From NCBI GenBank assembly GCA_040776805.1, contig JAXGZS010000003.1, positions 124,001 to 188,000 of the forward strand: a stretch of 64,000 nt of DNA, given 5' to 3'. Positions within the stretch are counted from its first letter, which is position 1. Each line of letters begins with the position of its first letter. The notes beneath the pieces were generated by a model that did no database searches, was not told the origin of the DNA, and saw nothing but the letters and a program-made list of their open reading frames with translations. Positions 16,486 through 25,767 of this stretch are shown here, piece by piece. This stretch comes from UBA7702 sp040776805. Its GTDB lineage: Bacteria; Bacillota; Dehalobacteriia; UBA7702. A program made the position numbers and the translations under genes.

Positions 16486-19400
16486 TGAAAAAAATCAATC
16501 GACTGCTGGTAGCTAACCGAGGAGAAATCGCCATTCGCATTTACCGCGCTGCAAATGACCTTTCCATCACGACGATTGGCGTTTATTCCAAGGAAGATAA
16601 ATATAATCTATTTCGCACAAAGGCCGACGAGGCTTATTTGCTGGGAGAAATGAGCGGTCCATTGACCGCCTATCTCGATATCGACCTGCTCATTCATTTG
16701 GCAAAAAAGGAAAAGGTAGACGCCATCCATCCCGGTTACGGTTTTCTCTCGGAGAACCCGGCATTTGCCCGGGCTTGCGAAAAAGAAGGCATTCTTTTTG
16801 TTGGTCCTCCCTCCCAAGTGCTGGAGCAGATGGGGGACAAGATCAAAGCCAAGGAGATCGCCAAAAAATGCCAGGTAAAGACGATCCCCGGCAGCGAGCA
16901 TCCGCTGAAAGACGCTGAGGAAGCCAAAAAGCTTGCGATGGAATACGGTCTGCCCGTGATCTTAAAGGCTGCCGCCGGCGGCGGCGGCCGCGGTATGCGT
17001 CTGATTGAAGACATCGATGAAATGGAAGACGCTTTTCAAATGGTAAAAAGCGAGGCGGGGAAGGCTTTTGCCAACGATGATATTTTCATGGAAAAATACC
17101 TCGTCAACCCGAAGCATATTGAAGTGCAGATTTTGGCCGACCAGTATGGTAATGTGGTGCATCTCTATGAAAGGGACTGCTCTGTACAGCGGCGTTACCA
17201 GAAGGTCGTGGAATATGCACCGGCTTTTTCCGTGGATGAAGCGATTCGTGAAAAACTCCACCGGGACGCCGTCAAAATCGCAAAGGAAATCGGTTATATC
17301 AACGCCGGTACCGTGGAATTCCTCGTAGATGAAAACGGTAACCATTATTTCATTGAAATGAACCCTCGTATCCAGGTGGAACATACGGTGACGGAAATGG
17401 TGACCGGCATCGATCTGGTTCAGGCCCAGTTGCTCATCGCCGAAGGCCATGCTCTTGATTCTGCGGAAATCGATATCAAATCCCAGGAGGATATCCCCCT
17501 CAACGGCTATTCCATTCAGTGCCGTATCACAACGGAGGATCCCAAAAATAATTTTGCCCCGGACTACGGTAAGATTACCACCTACCGCAGCGGCGGCGGT
17601 TTTGGCGTGCGCCTTGACGCCGGGAACGCCTATTCCGGCGCGGAGATTACCCCTTATTACGACAGTTTGCTGGTGAAAATCACCACCCATGACCGTACCT
17701 TCGCCGGCGCCATTCGCAAATCGCTGCGTTCCATCGCGGAAATCCGCATCCGCGGCGTCAAAACGAACACTGCCTTTATCGCCAATATTTTGCGTCACGA
17801 AACCTTTCGCAACGGCAAAGCCTATACGAAATTTATTGATAACACGCCGTCGTTATTTGAAATCGAAAAGCCCCGGGACCGCGGCACCAAGATTTTGAAA
17901 TTCCTTGCCAATAAGACGGTCAACGAAGGTTGTCATAAACTGCAAATCTATGAACAGCCCCGTATCCCCGAAGTCAGCCCGGAACCGCCGGCAAGGGGTT
18001 TGAAGTACGTTTTGGACAGCGAAGGTCCCGAAGCGGTCAAACAGTGGATTCTCGATCAGAAAAAACTCCTCGTCACCGATACGACCTTCCGCGACGCCCA
18101 CCAGTCCTTACTGGCGACGAGAGTACGCAGCTACGATTTTTATAAAATCGCGCAGCCCACAGCCCATATTTTACAGGACGCCTTTTCTTTGGAAATGTGG
18201 GGCGGCGCCACCTTTGACGTGGCCTACCGCTTTCTCCACGAATCGCCCTGGGAACGTCTGGATAAGCTGAGAAAGCTGATTCCCAACATTCCCTTCCAGA
18301 TGCTGTTGCGCGGCGCCAACGCCGTGGGCTATACCAACTATCCCGATAACGTGATCAAGGAGTTCATCCGGGAAAGCGCCAAAAGCGGCATTGATGTATT
18401 TCGCGTTTTCGACTCCCTAAACTGGCTTCCCGGCATGGATTTGGCCATTGAGGAGGTATTGAAATCCGGTAAAATCGCCGAAGGCGCCATTTGCTATACC
18501 GGCGATATTCTTGACCCTACCCGTGATAAATACACCCTGAAATACTATGTGGACCTTGCCAAGGAAATCGAAAAGCGCGGCGTACAGATTTTGGCGATCA
18601 AGGATATGTCCGGTTTGCTGAAACCTTACGCGGCCAAAAAGCTCGTTTCCGCCTTAAAGGATGAAATCTCCCTTCCGATTCATCTCCATACCCACGATAC
18701 CAGCGGAAACCAAATTGCAGCCTTTTTGCTGGCCACGGAATCCGGCGTTGATATCATCGATACGGCGATCAGCAGTCTTGCCGGTCAGACCAGTCATCCC
18801 TCGTTGAACTCTATCGTCGCCGCCTTAGCAGGACAAGAACGTGATACCGGCCTCGATTTGGAGGAATTGCAGAAGCTTTCCGATTACTGGGAAGATGTCC
18901 GTCCATATTATCATAGCTTTGAGGGAGCGATCAAGAGCCCGGCGACGGATATTTACCGCTATGAAATTCCCGGCGGTCAGTACACAAACCTCAAACCCCA
19001 GGTGGAAAGTGTTGGCTTGGGTCACAGATTCAAAGAAGTCAAAGAAAAATACAGAGAAGTCAACGAAATCCTCGGGGATATCGTCAAAGTGACGCCCTCT
19101 TCCAAAATGGTAGGGGATCTCGCCATCTTTATGGTACAGAATAATCTCGATAAAAATAACATCGTAGAAAAAGCAAAAACCCTTAATTTCCCCGATTCTG
19201 TTGTCAGCTATTTCAAAGGTATGATGGGGCAACCCTTAGGCGGCTTTCCCACGGATCTGCAAAAAGCCGTGCTGAAAGGGGAGGAACCGATCACCTGCCG
19301 CCCCGGTGAACTGCTGCCCGCGGTAGATCTTGATGCTGTCAGGAAGCAAATTTCTGGTTTGAATGAAAACATTGATAACATCGACCGCGCGGCAATCAGT

Positions 19401-19910
19401 TGGTGTCTCTATCCCAAAGTGGCGGAAGAGTATATCCGTCATCGTGAAGAATACGACGATCTCAGCCGTTTGCCCAGCCACGTCTTTTTTGACGGCTTGA
19501 TGCCAGGGGAAAGAGTGGAAGTGGAGATCGAAAAAGGGAAGACTTTGATCATCAAATATATCGGTCTCGGTGATTTAAACGACGACGGCACCAGAAACGT
19601 GATCTATGAAATGAACGGCGCCCAACGGGAAGTTACCATCAAAGATAAAAACGCTGTCAGCATTGTGAAAGAAGTCGTCTTGGCGGATGAGAAAAACCCC
19701 GGGCATGTTGCCGCGTCTCTTCCCGGCGCCGTATCCTCCATTCTCGTTGGAGTCGGCGACGAAATCAAAGAAAACCAGACTGTCGCCATGATGGAAGCAA
19801 TGAAAATGGAAACCAATATCACCGCGGGGAAAGCGGGGATCGTCTCCGAAATCCGGGTGATTGCCGGCGATACGGTACAGGCCGGAGAGTTGATTATGGT
19901 GATCGAATAA
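16485..19910 (+). CDS. pyc: Pyruvate carboxylase
   Basis: The biotin enzyme that turns pyruvate, bicarbonate and ATP into oxaloacetate. The 1141-residue chain has the normal single-chain order. Biotin carboxylase comes first (VANRGEIAIRI start, AAAGGGGRGMR ATP-grasp loop). The carboxyltransferase domain starts near residue 530 with TDTTFRDAHQSLLATR and has LRGANAVGYTNYPDNV and HLHTHDTSGN. The biotinyl domain has the AMKMETN site, Lys near residue 1106. It shares an operon with the succinate dehydrogenase/fumarate reductase genes, which suggests it feeds the reductive C4 branch rather than gluconeogenesis alone. Confidence 0.97.
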   Translation: MKKINRLLVANRGEIAIRIYRAANDLSITTIGVYSKEDKYNLFRTKADEAYLLGEMSGPLTAYLDIDLLIHLAKKEKVDAIHPGYGFLSENPAFARACEKEGILFVGPPSQVLEQMGDKIKAKEIAKKCQVKTIPGSEHPLKDAEEAKKLAMEYGLPVILKAAAGGGGRGMRLIEDIDEMEDAFQMVKSEAGKAFANDDIFMEKYLVNPKHIEVQILADQYGNVVHLYERDCSVQRRYQKVVEYAPAFSVDEAIREKLHRDAVKIAKEIGYINAGTVEFLVDENGNHYFIEMNPRIQVEHTVTEMVTGIDLVQAQLLIAEGHALDSAEIDIKSQEDIPLNGYSIQCRITTEDPKNNFAPDYGKITTYRSGGGFGVRLDAGNAYSGAEITPYYDSLLVKITTHDRTFAGAIRKSLRSIAEIRIRGVKTNTAFIANILRHETFRNGKAYTKFIDNTPSLFEIEKPRDRGTKILKFLANKTVNEGCHKLQIYEQPRIPEVSPEPPARGLKYVLDSEGPEAVKQWILDQKKLLVTDTTFRDAHQSLLATRVRSYDFYKIAQPTAHILQDAFSLEMWGGATFDVAYRFLHESPWERLDKLRKLIPNIPFQMLLRGANAVGYTNYPDNVIKEFIRESAKSGIDVFRVFDSLNWLPGMDLAIEEVLKSGKIAEGAICYTGDILDPTRDKYTLKYYVDLAKEIEKRGVQILAIKDMSGLLKPYAAKKLVSALKDEISLPIHLHTHDTSGNQIAAFLLATESGVDIIDTAISSLAGQTSHPSLNSIVAALAGQERDTGLDLEELQKLSDYWEDVRPYYHSFEGAIKSPATDIYRYEIPGGQYTNLKPQVESVGLGHRFKEVKEKYREVNEILGDIVKVTPSSKMVGDLAIFMVQNNLDKNNIVEKAKTLNFPDSVVSYFKGMMGQPLGGFPTDLQKAVLKGEEPITCRPGELLPAVDLDAVRKQISGLNENIDNIDRAAISWCLYPKVAEEYIRHREEYDDLSRLPSHVFFDGLMPGERVEVEIEKGKTLIIKYIGLGDLNDDGTRNVIYEMNGAQREVTIKDKNAVSIVKEVVLADEKNPGHVAASLPGAVSSILVGVGDEIKENQTVAMMEAMKMETNITAGKAGIVSEIRVIAGDTVQAGELIMVIE

Positions 19911-19923
19911 AGGAGCGCTTAAG

Positions 19924-21189
19924 ATGGTTCGAATCAAACCGTTTCGGGGCATTCGTCCCCGGGAGGATTTGGCGGCGAAGGTGTCCGCACTCCCCTATGA
20001 TGTCATGAGCCGCGGGGAGGCCGCGACGATGGCGGCAGGGAATCAATATTCCATATTACGTATTACCAGGGCGGAAGTGGATCTTCCCTCAGAAGTTGAC
20101 GATTATGACGATCGTGTTTACGAGAGGGGAAGGGATAACTTGCGCTGGTTTCTGCAAGAGGGCATCCTTAAAAAAGAGGAAAAACCGGTTTTATATATTT
20201 ACCGTGAGATCCTGAACGGTAAAAGTCAAACGGGAATCGTCGCCGCTTTTGCCACGGAAGACTATGAGAATAATACCATTTTAAAACATGAATTGACGCG
20301 GAAAGAGAAGGAAACGGATCGGATTCGTCACTTTGACGCCTGCGATTGCCAGACAGAGCCTGTTTTTCTGACTTACCGTCACCGCCAGGAAATCGACGCC
20401 TTGGTGGCTGCCTGGATTGCTTCTCACGACGCTGTTTACGATTTTGTTTCCGATGACCGGGTTGCTCATATGCTCTGGCTTATTGATGAGGAAGCAATGA
20501 TCGAAGCCCTTCAGGAAGCCTTCGGGAAGCTGGATAAAGCCTATATTGCCGACGGCCATCACCGCACGGCGTCCGCCGTGGCCGTGGGTAAAATGAGAAA
20601 AGGGCAGGGTACGCCCGTGGGGAAAGACAACCCGGCCCAACATTTTATGGCGGTGATTTTCCCCGATCAAGATCTCCTGATCATGGAGTATAACCGGGTC
20701 GTAACCGTAGGCGCTGATTTTGACGCGACGGCTTTTCTAAAACAGCTGGCGGCAAAGTTCAGCGTGGAAAAGCTACGCGGCGACTTTTTACCGGTGAAAA
20801 AACATGAGTTCGGCGTTTACATTGGTGGCGTTTGGTACCGCCTCATTGCCAAACCGGAGCTTTATCAAAATGCAGACATCGCGGAAAACCTTGACGCCGC
20901 GATTTTACAGAAAAATGTTCTTCAGCCGCTGCTTGCCATTGAGGACCCCCGTACGGATCAGAAAATCGATTTTATTGGGGGCATTCGCGGCAGCCAAGAG
21001 ATCGTTCGGCGTTGCCGGGATGGAAAAAGCATTGGCTTTCATCTTTATCCGGTGGAAATCGCTGATTTGATGTCCATTGCCGATCAGGGCAAGATCATGC
21101 CGCCGAAGAGCACCTGGTTTGAACCGAAGCTCAGAAGTGGGTTATTCCTGCACGGTCTTGAGGAAGATAGGGATAGTAAGGAGAAATAA
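19924..21189 (+). CDS. DUF1015 family protein
   Basis: A 421-residue soluble protein that begins MVRIKPFRGIRP and has the typical ALPYDVMS, LYIYRE, YIADGHHRTASA and MEYNRVV blocks of the DUF1015 (SerC-like) family. No activity is firmly established; the GHHR motif suggests a catalytic or metal-binding site. It starts 13 bases after pyc and ends one base before the GTG of sdhC, so it is co-expressed with C4 metabolism. Confidence 0.9.
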   Translation: MVRIKPFRGIRPREDLAAKVSALPYDVMSRGEAATMAAGNQYSILRITRAEVDLPSEVDDYDDRVYERGRDNLRWFLQEGILKKEEKPVLYIYREILNGKSQTGIVAAFATEDYENNTILKHELTRKEKETDRIRHFDACDCQTEPVFLTYRHRQEIDALVAAWIASHDAVYDFVSDDRVAHMLWLIDEEAMIEALQEAFGKLDKAYIADGHHRTASAVAVGKMRKGQGTPVGKDNPAQHFMAVIFPDQDLLIMEYNRVVTVGADFDATAFLKQLAAKFSVEKLRGDFLPVKKHEFGVYIGGVWYRLIAKPELYQNADIAENLDAAILQKNVLQPLLAIEDPRTDQKIDFIGGIRGSQEIVRRCRDGKSIGFHLYPVEIADLMSIADQGKIMPPKSTWFEPKLRSGLFLHGLEEDRDSKEK

Positions 21190-21190
21190 G

Positions 21191-21829
21191 GTGGCCAAAG
21201 AAAAAGAGAAAAAACAGTTACACACAGATTTTTATATCCGTCGGCTTCATTCAATTTTGGGGATCATCCCCATCGGCATCTTTCTTTGCCTGCATCTGAC
21301 GTTGAACAGCGCGGCGATCATTGGACCGGAGGCTTGGGCGGCGGTGATCGACGGTATGCGCTCCATGCCCTTGATCATTTTGGCGGAGATTACCATCATC
21401 GCGTTGCCGATTCTGTTCCACGCGATATACGGTATCTATGTGGTCTACGTTTCGGACATGCATTTTCTGCAATACCAGTATCTCAGCAACTGGATGTATA
21501 TCTTACAGCGCGTCACGGCGATCATTACTTTGATTTTTGTCATTTACCACGTTACTTTCGTGCGCATCATGACGGAAACCACCATGGACGTTATGGCGGC
21601 CATGGCCAATGTATTGCAAACGCCCCTCGGTTTTGTCCTTGAACTGATCGGCGTTTGGAGCGCGATTTACCATTTTAGCAACGGTCTCTTTACCTTTCTG
21701 ATTACCTGGGGCGTTCTCCACGGAGAGCGCATCCAGAAGTTATTTTCCATTTTAACGATGATGCTTTGCGCGGCCCTCTGTTTGCTGTCGCTGATCATCT
21801 TGATCCGAATTGCCATGATGCCCATTTAA
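21191..21829 (+). CDS. sdhC: Succinate dehydrogenase/fumarate reductase cytochrome b558 subunit
   Basis: The membrane anchor of the Bacillus/Wolinella-type complex II: one chain with five membrane helices that carries two haems and the quinone site. The 212 residues contain five hydrophobic segments with several in-membrane histidines (RRLHSILGIIP, LHLTLNSAA, LFHAIYGIY, IYHVTFVR, IYHFSNGLF). The start is GTG at 21191 with AAGGAG 7 bases upstream. It is followed closely by sdhA and sdhB. A menaquinone partner is expected from the family. Confidence 0.93.
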   Translation: MAKEKEKKQLHTDFYIRRLHSILGIIPIGIFLCLHLTLNSAAIIGPEAWAAVIDGMRSMPLIILAEITIIALPILFHAIYGIYVVYVSDMHFLQYQYLSNWMYILQRVTAIITLIFVIYHVTFVRIMTETTMDVMAAMANVLQTPLGFVLELIGVWSAIYHFSNGLFTFLITWGVLHGERIQKLFSILTMMLCAALCLLSLIILIRIAMMPI

Positions 21830-21843
21830 AGGAGGCTTATTTG

Positions 21844-23586
21844 ATGAATCCGAAAGCGGTTGTGGTCGGCGGCGGCCTCGCAGGTTTGATGAGTACCATT
21901 AAGTTGGTGGAAAGAGGGATCGCCGTTGATTTGATTTCCCTCGTCCCCGTGAAACGTTCCCACTCTGTTTGCGCCCAGGGCGGCATCAACGCCGCGCTGA
22001 ACACGAAAGGCGAGGGGGACTCGGTTGACCAGCATTTTTACGATACGATCTACGGCGGTGATTTTCTTGCCAATCAGCCCCCGGTGCGGGGTATGGTGGA
22101 TGCGGCGCCGGAATTGATTTATACCTTTGACCGCATGGGCGCGAATTTTACCCGTACCGAGGAAGGTCTTCTTGATTTGCGGCTTTTCGGCGGCGTGAAA
22201 AAACGGCGCACCGTATTCGCCGGCGCCACCACCGGTCAGCAACTGGAATATACCCTTGACGAGCAGGTGCGCCGCCACGAAGACAGCGGTAAAGTCACAA
22301 AATATGAGGGCTGGGAATTTTTGAAGGCCGTCATTGATGAGCGGGGCGTTTGCCGCGGCTGCATTGCCCAAAACCTTGCCACCATGGAAATCCGCATATT
22401 CCGCAGCGATGTTGTGATCATCGCCACCGGCGGCGCCGGGGTGATCTATGGCAAGAGTACCAATTCCTCCATCAATACGGGCAGCGCCGCTTCCATCGTC
22501 TATCAGCAGGGTGCCGCTTACGCCAACGCGGAATTCATCCAGATTCATCCCACCGCCATGCTGGGGGACGATAAAACCAGGCTGATGTCGGAATCCGCCC
22601 GTGGGGAAGGGGGCCGCGTCTGGACGTACAAAGACGGCAAGCCCTGGTATTTCCTGGAAGAGATGTACCCCGGTTACGGCAATCTCGTGCCCCGGGATAT
22701 CGCCTCCCGGGCCATCCATAAGGTTTGCGTGGAAATGGGTCTCGGCATCGACGGTAAAAACCAGGTTTACCTTGATCTTTCTCATCTTGACAAAGATTTT
22801 TTGGAACGCCGTCTCGGCGGTATCATTGAAATTTACGAAAAATTCCACGGCGACGATCCCAAAAAAGTGCCGATGAAGATCTATCCCGGCATTCACTATT
22901 TCATGGGTGGCGTTCATGTGAATTGGCAGCATATGACCTGTATGCCCGGATTATTTGCCGCCGGGGAATGTGACTATATGTACCACGGCGCCAACCGTTT
23001 GGGGGCCAACTCCCTGCTTTCCGCCGCCTACAGCGGTACGGTCTGCGGCCCCGCCGCCGCCGAGTACATTGCCGGTTTGGCGAAGCTCGCCGCCGAAGAG
23101 GAGGCTACGCTTTTTGAAACCTACCGGCAAAAGGAAGTCGCCTACGATGATTACGTGCGCAAACTAAACGGCAAAGAAAACCCCTTTGTGCTCCATCAGG
23201 AAATGGGAGAAATGATGACCAGGAACGTCGGAATTGTGCGTTACAACAAGGATCTTGCCGCCGCCGACGGGGAACTCCAGGGATTCATGGAACGTTGGCA
23301 CCGTTTGGCCATGGTGGATAGCAACCTATATTCCAATCAAACCGTGATGTTTGTGAAACAGTTGAAAAATATGATGGAACTGGCCCGGGTGATCACCATT
23401 GCTGCGTTGAACAGGGATGAAAGCCGCGGCGCCCATTATAAACCGGAGTTCCCGGAAAGAAACGATAAGGATTACCTGAAAACGACAAAGGCTTTCTATA
23501 CCGCCGACGGGCCGCGGTTTGAAGGGGAGGATATCGATACCTCCCTCCTTGAACCGGTGCAGCGCACCTATGGAGGCAGCAAATGA
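21844..23586 (+). CDS. sdhA: Succinate dehydrogenase/fumarate reductase flavoprotein subunit
   Basis: The FAD-carrying catalytic subunit. The 580-residue chain begins MNPKAVVVGGGLAGLMS (dinucleotide fold). It has RSHSVCAQGGINAA, the region of the histidine that binds FAD covalently, then the substrate-binding HPTAM and SARGEGGRVW blocks, and the FAD-contact GAGVIYG and AAGECDYMYHGANRLGANSLL near the end. The start at 21844 has GGAGG 9 bases before it. The single-chain b558 partner places it with the Gram-positive succinate:menaquinone/fumarate reductase group; in an anaerobe with pyc in the same operon, fumarate reduction is the more likely direction. Confidence 0.96.
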   Translation: MNPKAVVVGGGLAGLMSTIKLVERGIAVDLISLVPVKRSHSVCAQGGINAALNTKGEGDSVDQHFYDTIYGGDFLANQPPVRGMVDAAPELIYTFDRMGANFTRTEEGLLDLRLFGGVKKRRTVFAGATTGQQLEYTLDEQVRRHEDSGKVTKYEGWEFLKAVIDERGVCRGCIAQNLATMEIRIFRSDVVIIATGGAGVIYGKSTNSSINTGSAASIVYQQGAAYANAEFIQIHPTAMLGDDKTRLMSESARGEGGRVWTYKDGKPWYFLEEMYPGYGNLVPRDIASRAIHKVCVEMGLGIDGKNQVYLDLSHLDKDFLERRLGGIIEIYEKFHGDDPKKVPMKIYPGIHYFMGGVHVNWQHMTCMPGLFAAGECDYMYHGANRLGANSLLSAAYSGTVCGPAAAEYIAGLAKLAAEEEATLFETYRQKEVAYDDYVRKLNGKENPFVLHQEMGEMMTRNVGIVRYNKDLAAADGELQGFMERWHRLAMVDSNLYSNQTVMFVKQLKNMMELARVITIAALNRDESRGAHYKPEFPERNDKDYLKTTKAFYTADGPRFEGEDIDTSLLEPVQRTYGGSK

Positions 23587-24353
23587 TGAGTGAAAAATAC
23601 ATTACATTCAAAATCAAACGCCGGGACAAGCCGGAAAGCGCGCCTTATTGGGAAGAGTTTCAGATTCCTTATAAACCGAATATGAACGTGGTTTCTTCCT
23701 TGATGGAAATTAGAAAAAACCCTGTTAACGCCAGTGGCCAAAAGGTAAATCCCGTGGTTTACGATTGTAACTGCTATGAGGAGGTCTGCGGCGCTTGTAC
23801 GATGATCGTTAACGGCACACCGCGTCAGGCCTGCTCTGCCTTGATCGATGAGATCATCGAGAAGCATGGCATAGAGCGCCCCATCACCTTACAACCGTTA
23901 ACAAAATTTCCCGTCATCCGCGATTTGCTGGTTGACCGGCAAATCATGTTCGATTATTTAAAGCAAGTCAAAGCCTGGATTCCGGTGGACGGCAGTTTTG
24001 GCCTTGGCCGCGGGCCGCGCTACGACGAAAACAAACGAAGCGCCGCATACCAAATTTCCCGTTGCATGACTTGCGGCTGCTGTGCGGAAGCGTGTCCCAG
24101 TTTCAATGAGCGCGGCGATTTCATGGGGCCTCACGTTTTTTCTCAGGTGAAGATGTTTAATATGCATCCATTGGGATTGATGCAAAAGGAAGAACGCTTA
24201 AAGGCGATCATGGGTCACGGCGGCATTCAGGATTGCGGCAACGCGCAAAACTGTGTGAGAGTCTGTCCCAAAAGCATTCCGCTGACCAGATCCATCGCCG
24301 AATTGAACCTTGACGTCAATCTCTTGGCCATCAAACGTATCTTTAAGTGGTAG
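23583..24353 (+). CDS. sdhB: Succinate dehydrogenase/fumarate reductase iron-sulphur subunit
   Basis: The electron-transfer subunit with three clusters. The N-terminal 2Fe-2S domain has CNCYEEVCGACTM and a later Cys in RQAC. The C-terminal part has CMTCGCCAEACP for 4Fe-4S and CGNAQNCVRVCPKSIP for 3Fe-4S. At 256 residues it is of normal length. Two adjacent ATGs (23583, 23586) can serve after a GGAGG site, and the gene overlaps the end of sdhA by 4 bases. Confidence 0.95.
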   Translation: MMSEKYITFKIKRRDKPESAPYWEEFQIPYKPNMNVVSSLMEIRKNPVNASGQKVNPVVYDCNCYEEVCGACTMIVNGTPRQACSALIDEIIEKHGIERPITLQPLTKFPVIRDLLVDRQIMFDYLKQVKAWIPVDGSFGLGRGPRYDENKRSAAYQISRCMTCGCCAEACPSFNERGDFMGPHVFSQVKMFNMHPLGLMQKEERLKAIMGHGGIQDCGNAQNCVRVCPKSIPLTRSIAELNLDVNLLAIKRIFKW

Positions 24354-24799
24354 TTTGTTGCTTGAAAATAATGAAGCCATAGGAAGGCCAGAATTCGGCT
24401 AAAACAAAGCGCCGAAGGGTTTCCTATGGCTTCGTCATTTGAAAAATGACCGTAAAAAGTGATTTGACCGTGAATCGGGAAATCGATGGAGAATCGCGGG
24501 AAAATGCGTGAGAAGAAATCATGCCGTAGAGAAATCTATGAAAAATGAAATGAGAAAATAGAGAAATGAGATTCTTTCGGTATGACAACGCGAAATCCGT
24601 TGTGGGGAAAAAGGGTTGATGCAGATCATTAGTGTATATTTGGATTTGCCTTCGTCTTTAAAGGCAAACCTTTGATCGGAGAACAAGATAGGCCATATTT
24701 CTCTATTATTTAGTTGACATAATACCTATTATAAGAAGTTATCGATGTTTCTAAGGAAACCGCCCTTTCGTATACCTTTTTGGTTGCGGGTCAATATTC
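24354..24799. other. Gene-free spacer between sdhB and lexA with a long hairpin
   Basis: About 450 bases with no convincing ORF. At 24370-24439, AATGAAGCCATAGGAA pairs with TTCCTATGGCTTC(GTC)ATT, and inside it ATTCGGC pairs with GCCGAA. The stem is long, but no T run follows, so it may be a processing or stability structure or a degenerate terminator. A second short inverted repeat (TTTGCCTT...AAAGGCAAA, about 24654-24673) follows. The rest is A-rich with many GAAAT/GAAAA runs. Confidence 0.6.
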
Positions 24800-24828
24800 T
24801 TGTAATCTTTCTTTGACTATAGTATAAT
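24800..24828 (+). promoter_or_regulatory. Probable lexA promoter
   Basis: TTGTAA at 24800-24805, 17 bases, TATAAT at 24823-24828. I found no GAAC-N4-GTTC SOS box next to it. Confidence 0.5.
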
Positions 24829-24854
24829 ATAGAAAAAATTGGAGAGGTTTTGCT

Positions 24855-25499
24855 ATGGCTGCGCCCAGAGAACCCAGAAGTTCCAAATACCCGGATTTGA
24901 CCGTACGGCAGGAACTGGTCTATGATTTTATTGTCGCCTATTGCAAGGATCATCCGTATCCGCCGACGGTGAGAGAGATTCAGCGTTATCTCAAAGTCAA
25001 GTCGACTTCCACCGTGCATTATGCCTTAAACGGTTTGGCCGCTGCCGGTTATATCGTAAGAAATGGCGGCAAAATGCGTACCATTGAAATCATAAACAGG
25101 GATCACTTTACCCAAAACGTTTTCATGGCCCCCGTCATCGGCAGCATTGCCGCGGGGGAGCCGATTCTTGCCGAAGAAAACATCCGTGATTATTATCCCC
25201 TGCCCTCTTCCTTCTCGACTTCCTCCGACAGTGTTTTTATTCTTGATGTCAAGGGGGAAAGCATGATCAACGCGGGGATCTTAAACGGCGATTATGTCAT
25301 TGTGGAGCAGCGTGATACGGCGGAAAACGGCGAAATTGTTGCCGCTTTACTTGATGATTCCGCCACTGTGAAGCGGTTTTTTAGAGAAGAGGATCACATC
25401 CGTTTGCAGCCGGAAAACGATCAGATGGAGCCGATCATCGTGAAAGAGGACCTTCGCATTTTAGGTAGGATCATCGGCCTGATTCGCACCGTTATGTAA
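24855..25499 (+). CDS. lexA: SOS repressor LexA
   Basis: The repressor of the DNA-damage response, which cleaves itself when RecA is activated. The 214 residues have an N-terminal winged helix (about 12-78; YPPTVREIQRYLKVKSTSTVHYAL). The cleavage site is Ala100-Gly101 in SIAAGEP. The peptidase has catalytic Ser136 (KGESM) and Lys173 (ATVKRFF). GGAGAGG lies 7 bases before the ATG. It is a single-gene unit with its own terminator; dinG at the other end of the window is a plausible family target, though I see no clear operator at either gene. Confidence 0.95.
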   Translation: MAAPREPRSSKYPDLTVRQELVYDFIVAYCKDHPYPPTVREIQRYLKVKSTSTVHYALNGLAAAGYIVRNGGKMRTIEIINRDHFTQNVFMAPVIGSIAAGEPILAEENIRDYYPLPSSFSTSSDSVFILDVKGESMINAGILNGDYVIVEQRDTAENGEIVAALLDDSATVKRFFREEDHIRLQPENDQMEPIIVKEDLRILGRIIGLIRTVM

Positions 25500-25531
25500 G
25501 CTAAAATATGATGTTCATCTATTCAACTGCA

Positions 25532-25575
25532 ACAACAAAGCCGGGAAACTGCGTGTTCCCGGCCTTGTTGTCTTT
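25532..25575 (+). terminator. lexA terminator
   Basis: CAACAAaGCCGGGAA pairs with TTCCCGGCcTTGTTG around an 8-nt loop, followed by TCTTTAA. Confidence 0.75.
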
Positions 25576-25616
25576 AAAGTTGTCTTTAAAAATGGGTTTT
25601 GGAGAATAGAGGTATT

Positions 25617-25712
25617 TTGTATGTTGTTGGAAATGATATATAATCCGCTGGCGCGATTATTTTCGTACCGGAATTTCGAGGGGTTGTTGTCATTCCGGTA
25701 CTTTTATTTTTG
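25617..25712 (+). ncRNA. Possible very short transcript with its own promoter and terminator
   Basis: TTGTAT (25617) and TATAAT (25639-25644) with a 16-bp spacer are followed only about 20 bases later by a perfect 10-bp hairpin, GTACCGGAAT with ATTCCGGTAC (25665-25701), and a T-rich run. There is no ORF. It may be a small RNA of about 60 nt or a leftover terminator; the promoter is only suggestive. Confidence 0.3.
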
Positions 25713-25767
25713 TTTAAGTACCCCTCCCTTACTTTTTAATGTCATTGCAAGCCGTTTTACGGCGAAT

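Noticed and set aside
21826..22932. 368-codon open frame on the minus strand
   Set aside because: It lies wholly opposite sdhA, has no ribosome-binding site and no family motif; it is a by-product of GC-rich codons in sdhA.
24700..24860. SOS box (GAAC-N4-GTTC type) in front of lexA
   Set aside because: I read both strands around lexA and dinG and found no good match; lexA autoregulation cannot be claimed from this sequence.
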